Part shown: positions 12,080 to 60,894 of the stretch, piece after piece
How the letters are laid out: each line of letters opens with the position of its first letter
Numbering within the stretch: position 1 is the first letter of the stretch
Source of the DNA: Undaria pinnatifida
Taxonomy: Eukaryota; Sar; Phaeophyceae; Laminariales; Alariaceae
DNA length: 64,000 bases
Assembly: GCA_012845835.1 (NCBI GenBank)
Contig: JABAKD010000020.1
Span: 12,081,488 to 12,145,487 of the forward strand
Direction of reading: 5' to 3'
The notes under the pieces: model-generated
What the model saw: only the letters and a program-made list of their open reading frames with translations
Database searches by the model: none
Told to the model about the DNA's origin: nothing
Program-made: the position numbers and the translations under genes

Positions 12080-12450
12080 TGTTATATGGCTTAGTTTGGG
12101 TAAGCTATTAGTTAACCTTTTGCAAGTGGTGAAACGGACGAATACCCCACTGATTCCTCAACAAATGGCGTCGTCGGCAGGACATGGCTTTTTTGGGTCG
12201 TGGGTTCAAATCCCACGCCCACCATATAAACTTTTTCGGACTTTCCGCATGTCGAACTTGAAAAATACTCTCCTCGTATACCCAGGGAATGAAACGTCTT
12301 GGATTATTGACAGGTCCGCCGGTATATCCGGCCGACCTGCTATCCCGCCGTTTCAGGGGGGAAGAGTGTTATTAGGCTTAGTTTGGGTAAGCTATTGGTT
12401 AACCTTTTGCAAGCGGTAAAACGGACTAATACCCCACTAATTCCTTAACA
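12080..12450 (+). mobile_element. TRIM (terminal-repeat retrotransposon in miniature), copy 1, 371 bp
   Basis: Two direct 84-bp LTRs (12080-12163, 12367-12450) start TGTTA and end TAACA (5' LTR ends CAACA). They flank a 203-bp interior with no coding capacity. A primer-binding site starts TGGCGTCGTCGGC at 12166, 2 nt after the 5' LTR, and a polypurine tract AGGGGGGAAGAG (12355-12366) abuts the 3' LTR. The target duplication GTGC occurs at 12076-12079 and 12451-12454. The interior holds a tRNA-3'-end-like stem-loop (GTGGGTTCAAATCCCAC). The 5' LTR differs from the 3' LTR at several positions. Confidence 0.9.
12205..12227 (+). other. tRNA 3'-end-like segment inside the TRIM
   Basis: GTGGGTTCAAATCCCAC forms a T-arm with a 5-6 bp stem and a TTCAAAT loop, followed by GCCCACCA as in an acceptor end. 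The matching 5' half of a tRNA is absent. The other TRIM copy keeps the same arm (28098-28120, CATCCACCA). Confidence 0.6.
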
Positions 12451-12944
12451 GTGCGGTGCTAAACATGACGGAAGGCTTACGGAGCTCGCCCCGCCCGCGA
12501 GAAAGGATTTCTTGGAGGAGAAGTGCTCCAACACCGCGAGCGCTCTGTCGTATCGTAGCACGCGTCTTGTGCGAATGGATGAGAAATGAAGAGGCTAGCT
12601 GTGCGTGCGTGCGCAGACGCCGTATTCTATGGGAGGAGAGCGGCTTAAAGCTTTAGTTTCATTTTTCTTCTTCTGAGTCGACAAACAATCGTTCGTGTGT
12701 ATAGGTTTTCCTGTTCTGCTAGCTTGGGTCTCCCTCCTTGGCTTTCTTCTGTAATACTTCCTGCTGGGAATGTTTGTGACGAGCGATCGATGTTTTGAAG
12801 CTCACGTTGATTGATCGTTGCACACACACACATTGATTCTTGTCGTATCTGAAAAAAATAAAATAAAAAGTGTGACATCAATGAGGGCGTCTGGTGGTGG
12901 TTCTGATTTACTTCATTATCTGTGTCTACTGACGATCGCCACCT

Positions 12945-13044
12945 TCTTCTGTCCCGCCGTCGCCGTCGTAGGCTGTGTCAGCGACCGCCCGCGGCCGGAC
13001 ACTAACAAGACGCGCCTCCATAACATTTACGATTTTGGGGAAGA
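12945..13044 (-). repeat. Decayed copy of the acceptor region of the 11.33-11.57 kb exon
   Basis: In minus sense: CCCCAAAATCGTAAATGTTA ... TCTTGTTAGTGTCCGG ... GGTCGCTGACACAGC ... GACGGCGGGACAGAA. It parallels the working CCCCAAAATCTCGTTTATAA ... CGTTTTTAGCGTCCG ... GGTCGCTGTCAGCC. Confidence 0.68.
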
Positions 13045-14011
13045 GGGGTTCGTTGTGCGCACGCCATGTCCTCAGCGAGGAACCGCTCTACTTTCTTCCT
13101 CTCTTCTCTTCTCGAGCAAAAGCCGTCTCTCAATATGGACGGACTGACAAGCAAAGTTCGCTCGTTTTCTATCAGCATTATTACATTTAGTTGCCTTTTC
13201 GACAATGTGTAGCGCTTGGGTTTGGACCGATCATACCAGATCAACATACAAAGCACATTCAGGACCCAATCGCTCAAGACGGGGAAGATGCTATACCAAA
13301 ATCACCCGACCTTAATACCTGACGAAAGCTACATTGCCCGTTTTCTATTCATTTGGCTACTACTGCTCTTACTACTGCTGCCGCAACAGGAACGCAAATA
13401 GCCAACACTGTGGTTCCACGTTATTTTTTCTCGGCACGTGGGCGTCGGCGTCCCCACCAACAGGATCAATCAGCATGACATATATATGCGGGCTGCAGGC
13501 ACAGCGTACCATGCGCGTGCTTTTCAGGGTTTTTCGCGGGTCATTTGACCCAGCCCGCGGGTCGGTTCATGATTTTTTTGAAAACTGACGGGTCGGGTCA
13601 GATCGGGTCAGGAAGTTTTCAAAATATCACGGGTCGGTTTGGGTCATCCTGACCCGATCCGTCCCGCGAGAAAAGACCCGCGACTCATGAAAAGCCCTGG
13701 TGCTTTTGAGTGCCTGATGGGTCAAAAATCGCAATTTTGACGTGCGTGTGGCGCTTTTGCTCTTTCAAAGAACCGCGTCGTGCAGTGATTCCCTGGTGAG
13801 TTTACACAAATAAAAACATAAAATATCTGCCGCCAAAACCCAACAATCCGTTTTCGAATGTTCCACACAATAAGAAGAGCGTCCTCGTTTTACTTCAGTC
13901 AGTTACAGCCCCCTTTTTAGAGCTACACACGCGCTATGGGGTGCAAGTTGTAAAGTTAGAAAAATACTACCGAATAAGTAAGGAGTTTTTGGGTGGTAGG
14001 CGTATTTTAGT
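13045..14011. other. Stretch between the two minus-strand genes
   Basis: It holds the hAT MITE and an R3-like segment. The missing 5' exon(s) of the 7.5-11.6 kb gene should lie here or in 11.6-12.9 kb; none could be defined. Confidence 0.4.
13525..13699. mobile_element. hAT-type MITE, 175 bp, with exact 8-bp target duplication
   Basis: The ends are CAGGGTTTTTCGCGGGTCAT and its near-complement ATGAAAAGCCCTG. The flanks are GTGCTTTT at 13517-13524 and again at 13700-13707. CAGGG termini with 8-bp duplications are typical of hAT elements. The interior is built of GGGTC/GACCC words with no coding capacity. Confidence 0.88.
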
Positions 14012-15942
<1,931 letters not shown>

Positions 15943-16098
15943 CAGGAACAACTCTGGCCGGGGCGGAAGGGAAGGGTCACGGGACGTAGTGTGAAGGATG
16001 AAGAACGCCGCATGCGCACGGCATGCTATAGGCACATGCTGCATAAGCATTGGTCGGACACGATACAGATGCGCGGCATAAACTATGCCGGTTCGGGT

Positions 16099-16113
16099 AG
16101 CAAACAGTTTGCT
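16099..16113. promoter_or_regulatory. Perfect 7-bp inverted repeat between divergent genes
   Basis: AGCAAAC-A-GTTTGCT sits in the roughly 230-bp gap between the start codons of the 88-aa gene (-) and the STPGR gene (+). It is a candidate shared control site; no known factor is implied. Confidence 0.35.
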
Positions 16114-16171
16114 TGTCAAATTATGTATCGGTTCGTCCATTTCGATCTCGCAAACCAGCCGCATTTATCAG

Positions 16172-27744
<11,573 letters not shown>

Positions 27745-27977
27745 GTGAGTTGGATTGAGCCACAACAGCCGACGAGTTGAATAGGGTCGCATCGTACCAC
27801 AAGTACGGCGCAGGGCACCCATACTGTAGCACAAGTGCATCACAGGGAGGGCACCCGAGTTGAATAGGGCATACGGTACGTAGCAGAAGTACAGAGCACA
27901 GGGCGCTTAGATGAATCTTCCTTTTTGGGAAGGTGCAAAGTGCATAATAAACAGTTTTATTCATGATCGAGGTATAG

Positions 27978-28334
27978 TGTTATAGGGCTTAGTTTGGGTA
28001 AGCTATGGGTTAACCTTTTGCAAGTGATCAAACGGACTAGTACCTCACTAATACCTTAACAAATGGCGTCGTCGACTGACCGTGGGTTTTTTGGGTCGTG
28101 GGTTCAAATCCCACATCCACCATAATAAACTTTTTCAGGCTTTTGCCCATCCATGTTGAACTTGAAAAATACTCTCCCCAGACTACCCAGGAAATGAAAC
28201 GGCTTGGATAATCGACAGGTCCGCCCGTATATCCGGCCGACCCGGTCTCATCTTGTAGTTTGGGTAAGCTGTTGGTTAACCTTTTTGGCAAGTGGTCAAG
28301 CGGACTAATGCCCCACTAGTTTAATTCCTTGACA
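27978..28334 (+). mobile_element. TRIM, copy 2, 357 bp, 3' LTR truncated at its 5' end
   Basis: Same family and orientation as the 12.08-kb copy. The 5' LTR is 27978-28061 (84 bp), the primer-binding site TGGCGTCGTCG starts at 28064, and the 3' LTR is about 28253-28334. The start of the 3' LTR and the polypurine tract are lost. The target duplication ATAG occurs at 27974-27977 and 28335-28338. It lies just 3' of the last recognised STPGR exon. Confidence 0.88.
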
Positions 28335-28338
28335 ATAG

Positions 28339-29609
28339 GTTGAAACTCACACTGCGCACATGACAAATAGAACGACAACAGTAAAGAAAGGGTGGATAGT
28401 TCTATGAGTTACTAACCTATTAAGCAACAAGTAAACGCTATCTCACTAAGAACTCCGGGCCGCTGAAGAGGGTGTAGCACAAGTACAGTGTTACGGGACA
28501 CGTAGTAAACACCCCATGTAAAAGAAGCCTGGGTTGGGATTCAGAATTTTACAGAGAAACGACACACACACATGCTATCGTATGTGCGGTAAAGGTGCGA
28601 TGATGCGTGCTGAGGTGGCACGTTTTGGCTGAAACGTTCTCTGAGAGGCGGCCTCCCCCTTAAACATCAAAATGTTGTATTCTCGAACGGAATTTCATTA
28701 TTTTTTTGTGACACTTTTCGCCCCTGATGATATACCTAGGGTAGGGTAAAAAATGACGGGATTATTCATCAGGTCTATTCCTAGCTATATAGCACTCTTG
28801 TTTTTCTTATCCAAATATTTTTTCTTCTTCTTGTAAGGGTACACCTGGGGTATATGCTATTATTACAGACTAGTTCAGTAGTTTATCAAGCGAGGAACCT
28901 CAAAAACAAAATGGTGTGCAGTCACCTGTATGGTAGCTTGCGTCGGGCACCATTTCGTAGCTTGAGCGTCGGGCACAATTTTGTTTCTGAGGCTTCTTGC
29001 TTGAGGAGGTATATGCCCCTCTCACCAAAGCACTTTTTTTTTGTGGAAACCGAAAGTGCAGCCCACCGACCAAAACCATCGTATGGCCTCAGCAGGTATA
29101 AATAATAATTAGAATACAAGGGCTCCGCATGGGCCCCGGCATTCGCCGGCGCCCATGCTTCGGGTAGGGCAGGGCAGCACTTCGACAAGTTGAGGTGTAG
29201 CTGTCCGATTTGATATTTAGTGAAGTAATGCCAAGAGTTTAATACGAACATGAGATTATGAAGGGCATAATTTGACAGAAGAAAAACGTCATATGCAACA
29301 AAAGAGGGCAAGGATAGGTGAAACACACTGCTGTTGTTGAATGCGACATCAAGTAAAAGTTGGCATATATATCAAACAAAAGTACCGAAAAGAGTGTTGA
29401 GAACCTGCTTCGCCTAGGCGAAACGAAAGAGGACTTGGCATCAATGAAGAGACTGCACTGCTGTCCCCATGGCAATGGAGGTTCGAAGTCGACAGGATGC
29501 AAAGTCGGTTTGCATCAAGCGTCGACATGGGGCCATGTCAGCCGGCGAGGTTTTGGAAGAAGAGCTTTGTTTTTTACCTGAAGGCTGTCGCATTGATTAG
29601 TCTGCGTGG
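28339..29609. other. Unresolved stretch after the STPGR gene
   Basis: It contains R3-like pieces (28640-29040). Three plus-strand frames are open at 29360-29720, for example a phase-0 possibility after TTGATTAG at 29600 reading SAWSRARRKTKKRR. No terminal STPGR exon can be chosen with confidence. Confidence 0.35.
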
Positions 29610-33775
<4,166 letters not shown>

Positions 33776-34619
33776 GACGGCACCAGTGCCGAAGTTCGGG
33801 ACGAGCGTGCGATGCGCGCTAGAAGACGGTTTAGTTGGGTAATATGTCTATACCTCAGGTATATATACAGGACCAGTAGATAAGAGTTATCCGCCATTTA
33901 TTTGCGTGTTTGCGTTTAGTACGGTTGCATTTGTTGCATTCATTGGTAGAACTCCACCCCAGGTATATGCACGCATGCAACTAGAGCTGTAGCTCTTGGC
34001 AGTATTCTACAGTGTATTGTAGGCGCGCATACACCTCCTACAAGGGGAGTCGGTCTCAGAAAAGGTATCAAACATTTCAAGCGATGAAAGACGACGTGCC
34101 GGGAACGGTGTGTTGTCATTACGAGGATGACAATAAAACTTTGCCTCTCGTAGTCGCTCTTCGTCGAGTTACGTTATCACGTCCTTACGTACTGGTGATT
34201 ACCTCTCCCCCATCCCCACCCCCCTGTAGGCACTGCACGGTGATGCTGTATGTATTTAATAACAGATGTTCTACTGTAGAGTATTCTAGTAGGTTGGCTT
34301 TTGAGCCCATGAATTGCGCACGTTATCAAGGGTAATGCACCACACGATGGAAGCTATATCCAACACGTGCTCGAGTACACAGTCATAATAATGTGTGGTT
34401 TGATTAATTTGCAGCTATACGTATATATATTGCTCCTCTACGGCTCTACAGCTTGTGTGCAGCATTGAAAGTCGTGTAGCGAGGTATGTATACGTACACC
34501 GGCACCTATTAATTAGTTGCGTTGTCCTGGTGGTATATATAGGCGTCGTGTAGCACCACGTCAGCAAGCAGTTTCAAGAACCACAACTACTTTTGACCCG
34601 TGCTACGACAGAGGGTGCA

Positions 34620-34910
34620 CCACTTTTTTTCTGAGAGGTTCCTCCCTTTAGGAGTTGAAGGGGACATACAAAAAAAAAACTGATTTTGGAGAAAAATAAA
34701 ACTGCTAGACCCCGGATGAAAAATCCCATGGCCTAGGCATACAAGGAGAATCATTGCAAAAAATAACCTGATTCCGGCGATTTTCAGGGTTAATTAAGGA
34801 GCCGTGTAATTCAGAAACCATTTCAGACGAAAAGTGCTGCTACCTCTCTATCGTAGCACACGCGTCTTTTTTTTCAAACCCCGCATGGTTTCGTGTGGAG
34901 CTTTGACTGA
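34620..34910 (+). repeat. R3 dispersed repeat copy
   Basis: CTGAGAGGTTCCTCCCTTTA ... AACTGATTTTGGAGAAAA ... CCCATGGCCTAGGCATACAA ... GGCGATTTTCAGGGTTAATT ... AAAAGTGCTGCTACCTCTCT ... CGTAGCACACGCGTC. It is the most widely scattered family; the other clear copies are at 23.3, 50.2 and 53.4 kb. Confidence 0.6.
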
Positions 34911-35304
34911 TTTCGTCCTAACGTTGTTGGCTGCGTTGTTAATGTAAGTTGGGGTTTTAAATGAGGCGACCTAGAGCTACGGAAAGCAGGCGCTCGACCC
35001 AGGGTTTTATCACACCCCCGTGCTGACCTGCTCAGCGCGGCACGGTGTATACAGAGAGCAATTACCCCGGAAGCCTGTTTGATTCTCGCCCCCGACATCG
35101 GCGGGTGCTCTTTTTTCGGCGACATCGGCGGGTGCTCTTTTTTCGGCCACGAACATAATAACTGGAATATAACTACGCAGTACGTTTGTCCAGGCCCTCA
35201 GAGCTGCATCATTTGTACTTGGGAAGTGTGGTGGAGTCGGGTAGAGGCTGAGACGTAGACTATGTGCCCACCCTTTTCGTCTTTGGTGATATCAAGTGTT
35301 TTAC

Positions 35305-35421
35305 CTGGCCATGTTTCATCCATGTACATGCCAATCGTTGGAACCAGTCTTGTATACGTGCGTTTAGTTTAATCGCTTCAACTCTATCATATTCCTTTGA
35401 TGCACGAAGTGTACCAGGTAC
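35305..35421 (-). CDS. Possible orphan exon, minus strand
   Basis: 39 codons between acceptor GGTCACAG|GTACCT and donor GGCCAG|GTAAAA, phase 0/0: VPGTLRASKEYDRVEAIKLN then ARIQDWFQRLACTWMKHGQ. It reads like protein, but no partner exon was found. It begins inside a recurrent GGTACCTGG-type motif, so it may be a transposon relic. Confidence 0.25.
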
Positions 35422-36216
35422 CTGTGACCACAGTATGGAAATAGGACGGCAGTAACCGTACAGCAAAAGACGTTGTTACAGCAGTTACAGCACTGACATA
35501 CGGCGACGAGCTGCTGCCGCCGCAGACACAGCGGGACGGCACCGAAGAACACACGGACGATGGGTATTGAGGTCACACTCCATCGCTACTTGTAGCACAG
35601 GCAAGACGTCAAACTTGAACACCTCTCCCCACCCCACTTCGACTCCATGCACATGATGACTTGCCATAGAAGGGCGGGCATTCGAAGGATATTATAATAC
35701 ATAGTCTAGAAGACTAAATGACGAGGTCCCGTCAGATGCCGTATCGTCGTCGAGGCAACTCCTTCGTATCGCAGCTTTCGAACACCCCTCTCCTGTCCTT
35801 CTGCAGCCTGCGATGCCCTCCTCCTCTCGGACCTACAAGGCTCGCACAAAATAGCCCCCAGATCCCACATGAATGAATGAAGCGTGTATGCGCACGGACT
35901 TCGCACCGAACGGTAGAAGAAGCAAGATGCGACGATATTTCGTACGAAAGGCACATATTATCTACCAAGTGTACCTGGTATGCGTATAACAACCACACAC
36001 CGGTCGCTGTACATGTGACATCCAGCCATCCGAAGGCATACACGTACGACCAGTATCCGGTTGGCAGTCTGTTGGGGTTGAACACATTGGGCAAGATAAA
36101 ACGGGGATAAAACACTCCCCACTTTAAACTGTATTTAAACATGTAAACCGATACGCGATCCAGCGATCCAGCAACACAACACGACCCCGCCCCCCGGTAT
36201 ACACAAACTGTGAACA

Positions 36217-56657
<20,441 letters not shown>

Positions 56658-57529
56658 ACCGAGCGTGGCGGTCGACTTCACTCGGATATTTTTGGGAGGA
56701 AAGGGGTGTGGTTGCGAAAGCTGGAGGGAAAATTATTAGTTTTGTACCGAGAGCTGGAGGGGAAAAATAATTTTGTTGCCAAACGCTGGAGGGTAGTCGA
56801 ATGTCGAATTTGATGGTTCTTCCACGAATTTGACTTTTAGGAGAACGACGCCCTCCCTGTTATCTAGCCTACCCGTCAGGAAATTTAACGTCCTTGTCAG
56901 CTTGGCTTTTCTCAGCTTGGCTTTTCCAGTTTGTCAGTGGAGTGCTTGGGGGGGGAGACTTTGTTCTTTTTTTTTATTCAACCTGTGGAGCTTTTCTGCT
57001 TTTGCCCAAGCTTTGTGTCAAGCCTTGGTATTTTGCTTGTGTAACCTGTTTTCGGGATTTTTTCCCGGAATTTTCCGCGAGCGACCACAACTTTTAATTA
57101 CACTACCGTGGTACGGAGATATTTTCCCATTAATACGAGTCAACTGGGGGAGGCCGAGAAAATGTTGTTGTTAATACCTTGTAACAGAATTACTGGGTGG
57201 GGTTTCCATGTCGTTGGCCTGCGATTGTTTCCCTTACACTTTGTACCACTGCGATAAATGTCCCACTCCGGTTCCGAGTAACTTGTCCCGAAGGAAAAAC
57301 ACATGTGCAGTTCTAGGGGCAACACTGCAGAGAATGTCGTTCTTAAATTCCAAATAGTTCGTTCCCAAAGCGCGCGTCTGTTAACGTGGGTTTTAGTTGA
57401 CCCCTTCCCAAGTGGTAAGAATTTACTGACTGAATGACTGAATGATTTGAGTGAATGATGACTCACGTCATGATAGGGGTTCAAGTTTTTGTTGGTCAAA
57501 ACGATTCTGGCCTTCTGACTGACCTGGCT
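56658..57529. other. 3' flank of the kinase gene
   Basis: Short GCTGGAGGGAAAATTATT-like duplication (56720-56790); otherwise featureless, presumably 3' UTR then intergenic. Confidence 0.45.
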
Positions 57530-57860
57530 GGTCGAGCTAGCCTCCTCAAGTGAGGCACTAATTACCGGTTAGTCGGTTAGTCGGTTAGTCGGTTGGTCGG
57601 TTAGTCGGTTAGTCGGTTATTCGGTTAGTCGGTTAGTCGGTTAGTCGGATACTTTTACGACTGCTGTACCTGGTCTTTTGTTTTAGGGCTAGCGCATGGA
57701 AGTGTTGGTTGGAATTGGCGCGAACGAACGAACGAAGGAATGTCTGTCTGTCTGTCTGTCGAAGTCATGTTTCGGGTGAGACATTGAGGTATTTGGGCAT
57801 ATCACAGGGGGGCTCAAAACAGTATGCTAAACCCTTGCCGTGGATGACTAAAATGACTAA
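57530..57860 (+). repeat. R2 dispersed repeat copy with an 8-mer array inside
   Basis: CTCCTCAAGTGAGGCACTAA, then about 12 GGTTAGTC units (57565-57655), then CGAAGTCATGTTTCGGGTGA and CCGTGGATGACTAAAAT. Confidence 0.6.
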
Positions 57861-57884
57861 TTAGGAGCAGAATGTTACAGGTCA

Positions 57885-58235
57885 TCTGTAGATTTCGATG
57901 TGAAAGCATGTCATGGTTGGGGTGAAACCAGGGTACAGTATATGTCACACTCAGGGCGAGGCGATCGTGTACGTGGGCGAGATGTTAGTGGCAAAAGTGA
58001 TGATGATGCTCAGGACTGCCCGCTCACTGCTCTACAAATGATGCTCCTAGTGGAGCATCTCGTTGCGCTCTTCTCACTGCTCCATGCTGTTCCATACGAG
58101 TATGGTATTGTCAGCCTTGTTGTGTCTTAAGCAGCGAGCCAACGGAGAGATGAATGGGACACCGTGAACCGTAAGGATAGAGTGCTTCTCCCAACACCGA
58201 CAACCCTGCGTCCCCCTCGCGGACTTGTACGTTAC
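57885..58235 (+). repeat. R4 dispersed repeat copy
   Basis: GTGAAAGCATGTCATGGTTG ... CAGCGAGCCAACGGAGAGAT ... CCCAACACCGACAACCCTGC. A B-box-like GGGTTCAAATCCCG lies 75 bp beyond its end (58305). Confidence 0.65.
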
Positions 58236-58719
58236 TGGGCCAGCACCTAGTCAAATTACAAGTGTGCTTTGTGCCCCGATATCGGGGGGAGTGCATCGAT
58301 AAAAGGGTTCAAATCCCGAATGCGGGGGGGATGTTCTCGACTTGTTGCGGACCGTCGTTTACTTCACGGATTCATGAGTTCGTCGCAAGCCGTTGTTTTT
58401 TTATTAAAGTAACAAGAAACCAAGGCTGTGGGGTGTAGGGTGGATGTTAAGGTGTTAATAACCCCGTTTTCACTACCGCCGGCGGACGCGTTGTACGACA
58501 GACGACAGCGAGGTACCACTTTTCTTCTGAAATGGTTTCCGGAGGACGGGGTTCCTTACCCCCAAATCGTGGGATATCGTCAGGCATTTTTTTTTTTTTT
58601 GCATTATGATTATCGTTTGGTGCACCTAGGGACACGGGATTTTTCATCCGGGAGCAGTCAGTTAATTATATTTCTTTTATCAAAATTCGTTTTTGGGGGA
58701 CAGGTCTCTTGAACTCCCA

Positions 58720-59005
58720 AACTGAGGAAAGAGTCATCCCACGGCAGGGGGTGTACGTTTTGGGGCAAAAAGTCCCTGGGCGATTGAGTTCCTCATGTCA
58801 GGAACTGCCCCGGTCAATGAAGCAATTTCACGAGCACAATATATTTTTGGGCGAAAGGCATAGAAGCTTGGTCGGGTTGTGTGAACGAATGCCTTCGAAG
58901 TGATTTTTTGGGTGAGATATTGGGTTCCTCATGTGAGGAGCTCAGGGACTCATGCTGCAACCCCTATCGTGGGATGGCTCGAAACCTCAGAAAAAAAGAG
59001 TTGCA
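58720..59005 (+). repeat. R2 dispersed repeat copy (most complete)
   Basis: CCCACGGCAGGGGGTGTACG ... GTTCCTCATGTCAGGAACTG ... AAGCAATTTCACGAGCACAA ... CTTCGAAGTGATTTTTTGGG ... CGTGGGATGGCTCGAAAC. Confidence 0.65.
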
Positions 59006-59009
59006 CCTC

Positions 59010-59940
59010 TCTATTGTAGCACGCGTCGGCTTTTCAGCACTATCACGGCTGACTCTGTGCCTCGCGGACGCGAAGGGGCCCTTTCGTGTTTTTTTTTTTG
59101 CAGTTTCTCGGGGTCACTCGCGCGAGTAAGATAACCTCCCTGACCATGTGCGGTCTTGAGCTGTCGTGTCGCGCGCTGTTTTAAATTTTGTGATATCAGT
59201 CCGCAATGGAGTATGGTAAGCGACGCCGCCGCGCCCGAAAAAAACGCCTTAGTAGAGTATTTTTGTCCGTGAGAGAGGTGCGGAGTCACTCGAGAGGTGC
59301 GGAGTCACTCGCGCGAGTGACTCAAACCCGTTGTTGAAGATGGGGTTACTATACCGTAACCAAGTGAGGCGTTTTTTTTTGGCGCAGCGTAGCGAGCCAA
59401 CCACACGCCGTTGAACGAGTTGCGGATTCACATATTGCAAAATTAACACAGCACATGACATGACATGACATGAAATGACACGACATTTGAAATAAAATGA
59501 CATGACATTTGAAATGACATGACATGACATGACATGACATGACATTTGAAATGACACGACATGATTTTTGAAATGATATGGCATGACATGACATGACATG
59601 ACATGACGAAAGAAACCTTACGACCGCAAAGGAACAGAGGGGTCACTCGCGCGAGTAACTCCGAGCCACGTACGGCAGAAAATGGGCCCCAAAAGTGCCC
59701 CCCGGGGTTACCGTAGCTTTCGTCAAGATTTTGCAGAGACGCACAGAATCATGCTGCCATAAAGGTTTTCCTATTGTTTTCAGAGGCATATCAACGCTCC
59801 TCACTGTTGAGATGAGCATCTATTTATAGATGCTCTACGCTATTATGTGCACACATACACGAGGATATAATACATATACTATACTTGACCCCAAAACTTA
59901 TTATTTTTGAGGTGAAATCAAAGTGCAATAACAGTTGGTT
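59010..59940. other. Non-genic stretch
   Basis: TCACTCGCGCGAGTGA palindromic words recur (59112, 59286, 59308, 59643), with the GACAT array between them; nothing coding. Confidence 0.5.
59455..59607. repeat. (GACAT)n array with TTTGAAAT variants
   Basis: Runs of GACAT broken by TTTGAAATGACA units; no gene. Confidence 0.93.
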
Positions 59941-60890
59941 CTAATGTATAGACTATGCCCGCCCCTCCTTCCCCAACACCCGCACCATTGCCTAGACCTA
60001 GCAGGTTTAGTAAAGTTTCTCCCAGGCATACATTCATGCGACCTGAAGGGGTTTGATCCCACGCCTCCCCCTCCCCCCTCGCTTTGTTCTCTCCCGCCGC
60101 CTCACCTAAAATCAAAATCTGCCAGAGTAATAAACGCTACCAGGCAGTTGATATCACCTCATTACCTTTTGAGTCATTTATGCCGTAGCTCCAATTCATA
60201 TCCCCCCCCCCCAACGCCCCCTCCTTTCCCACCACCCGCACCATCGCCTAGACCTAGTACCACGCGTATAGCAAGCTCCTGACTGATATACATCTATGCG
60301 ACCTAAAGCTGTTGGAAAGCTCCCCCCCCCCCCCCCCCGTTCGAGCCCTCCGCCCTTTCCTCATTGGTTGTACGACTGACAGGATATACAGGATATACAT
60401 GATAAACTGATGCATTCCTTCCACAACCGTCAGATTTGTCCCCTTAAAGGATTTATAGTTTCCGCGCACAGATTGAGTTGCCCCGCCCGTTCCCCCCCCA
60501 CCCCCCCCGCTCCCTCTTGTTCAAACCCAGGCCCCCACACCCCAAAAAACTCCGCCCTTCCCTCACCGGTTGTACGACTTACAGAATACACAAAGTCTTG
60601 ATAAACTGATGCACTTCCTTCCACATATCTGTCAGATTTTGTCCCCCTCAGGTTTTATAGTTTCCGCGCCCAGACTGATTAGCATCACCCTGTCTGTTGA
60701 CCCTGGTACAAGCTACACTGTAGTTCCAAGGGGAGTCGCCGATCTATATCCTTAATGAGGGCACACACCCAGTAACACGCGCGATCGGAGTATCACACAC
60801 AGCTTGCAAAGATGAGAATCGACAAAATCTTCGATCTCACAGCTGGAGTGTATTTTTATTTTCATAATATATAGACTATAGACTACACAT
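59940..60890 (-). mobile_element. R1 composite dispersed repeat, copy f
   Basis: Reverse copy with a C-rich body (59990-60650, several C runs of 10 or more) and the core at 60655-60880. It matches the module order of the 9.2-kb copy in reverse. Confidence 0.7.
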
Positions 60891-60894
60891 ATAA

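Larger units (their letters stand above)
33776..36216. other. Stretch upstream of the kinase gene
   Basis: An R3 copy (34620-34910), a duplicated GACATCGGCGGGTGCTCTTT at 35094 and 35122, and the orphan minus exon at 35305. A minus ORF at 35706-35954 is open but unsupported. No promoter motif was recognised. Confidence 0.4.

Noticed and set aside
12075-12455. Interpretation of the 12.1-kb element as a tandem-duplicated tRNA SINE
   Set aside because: Terminal repeats of exactly 84 bp, the PBS, the PPT and flanking 4-bp duplications in both copies fit a TRIM better.
15943-16164. Extension of the 88-aa gene to an upstream Met (MRLVCEIEMDEP...)
   Set aside because: The frame is open, but composition is not protein-like, the extension would run to the presumed STPGR start, and MAAKDG is a better initiation context.
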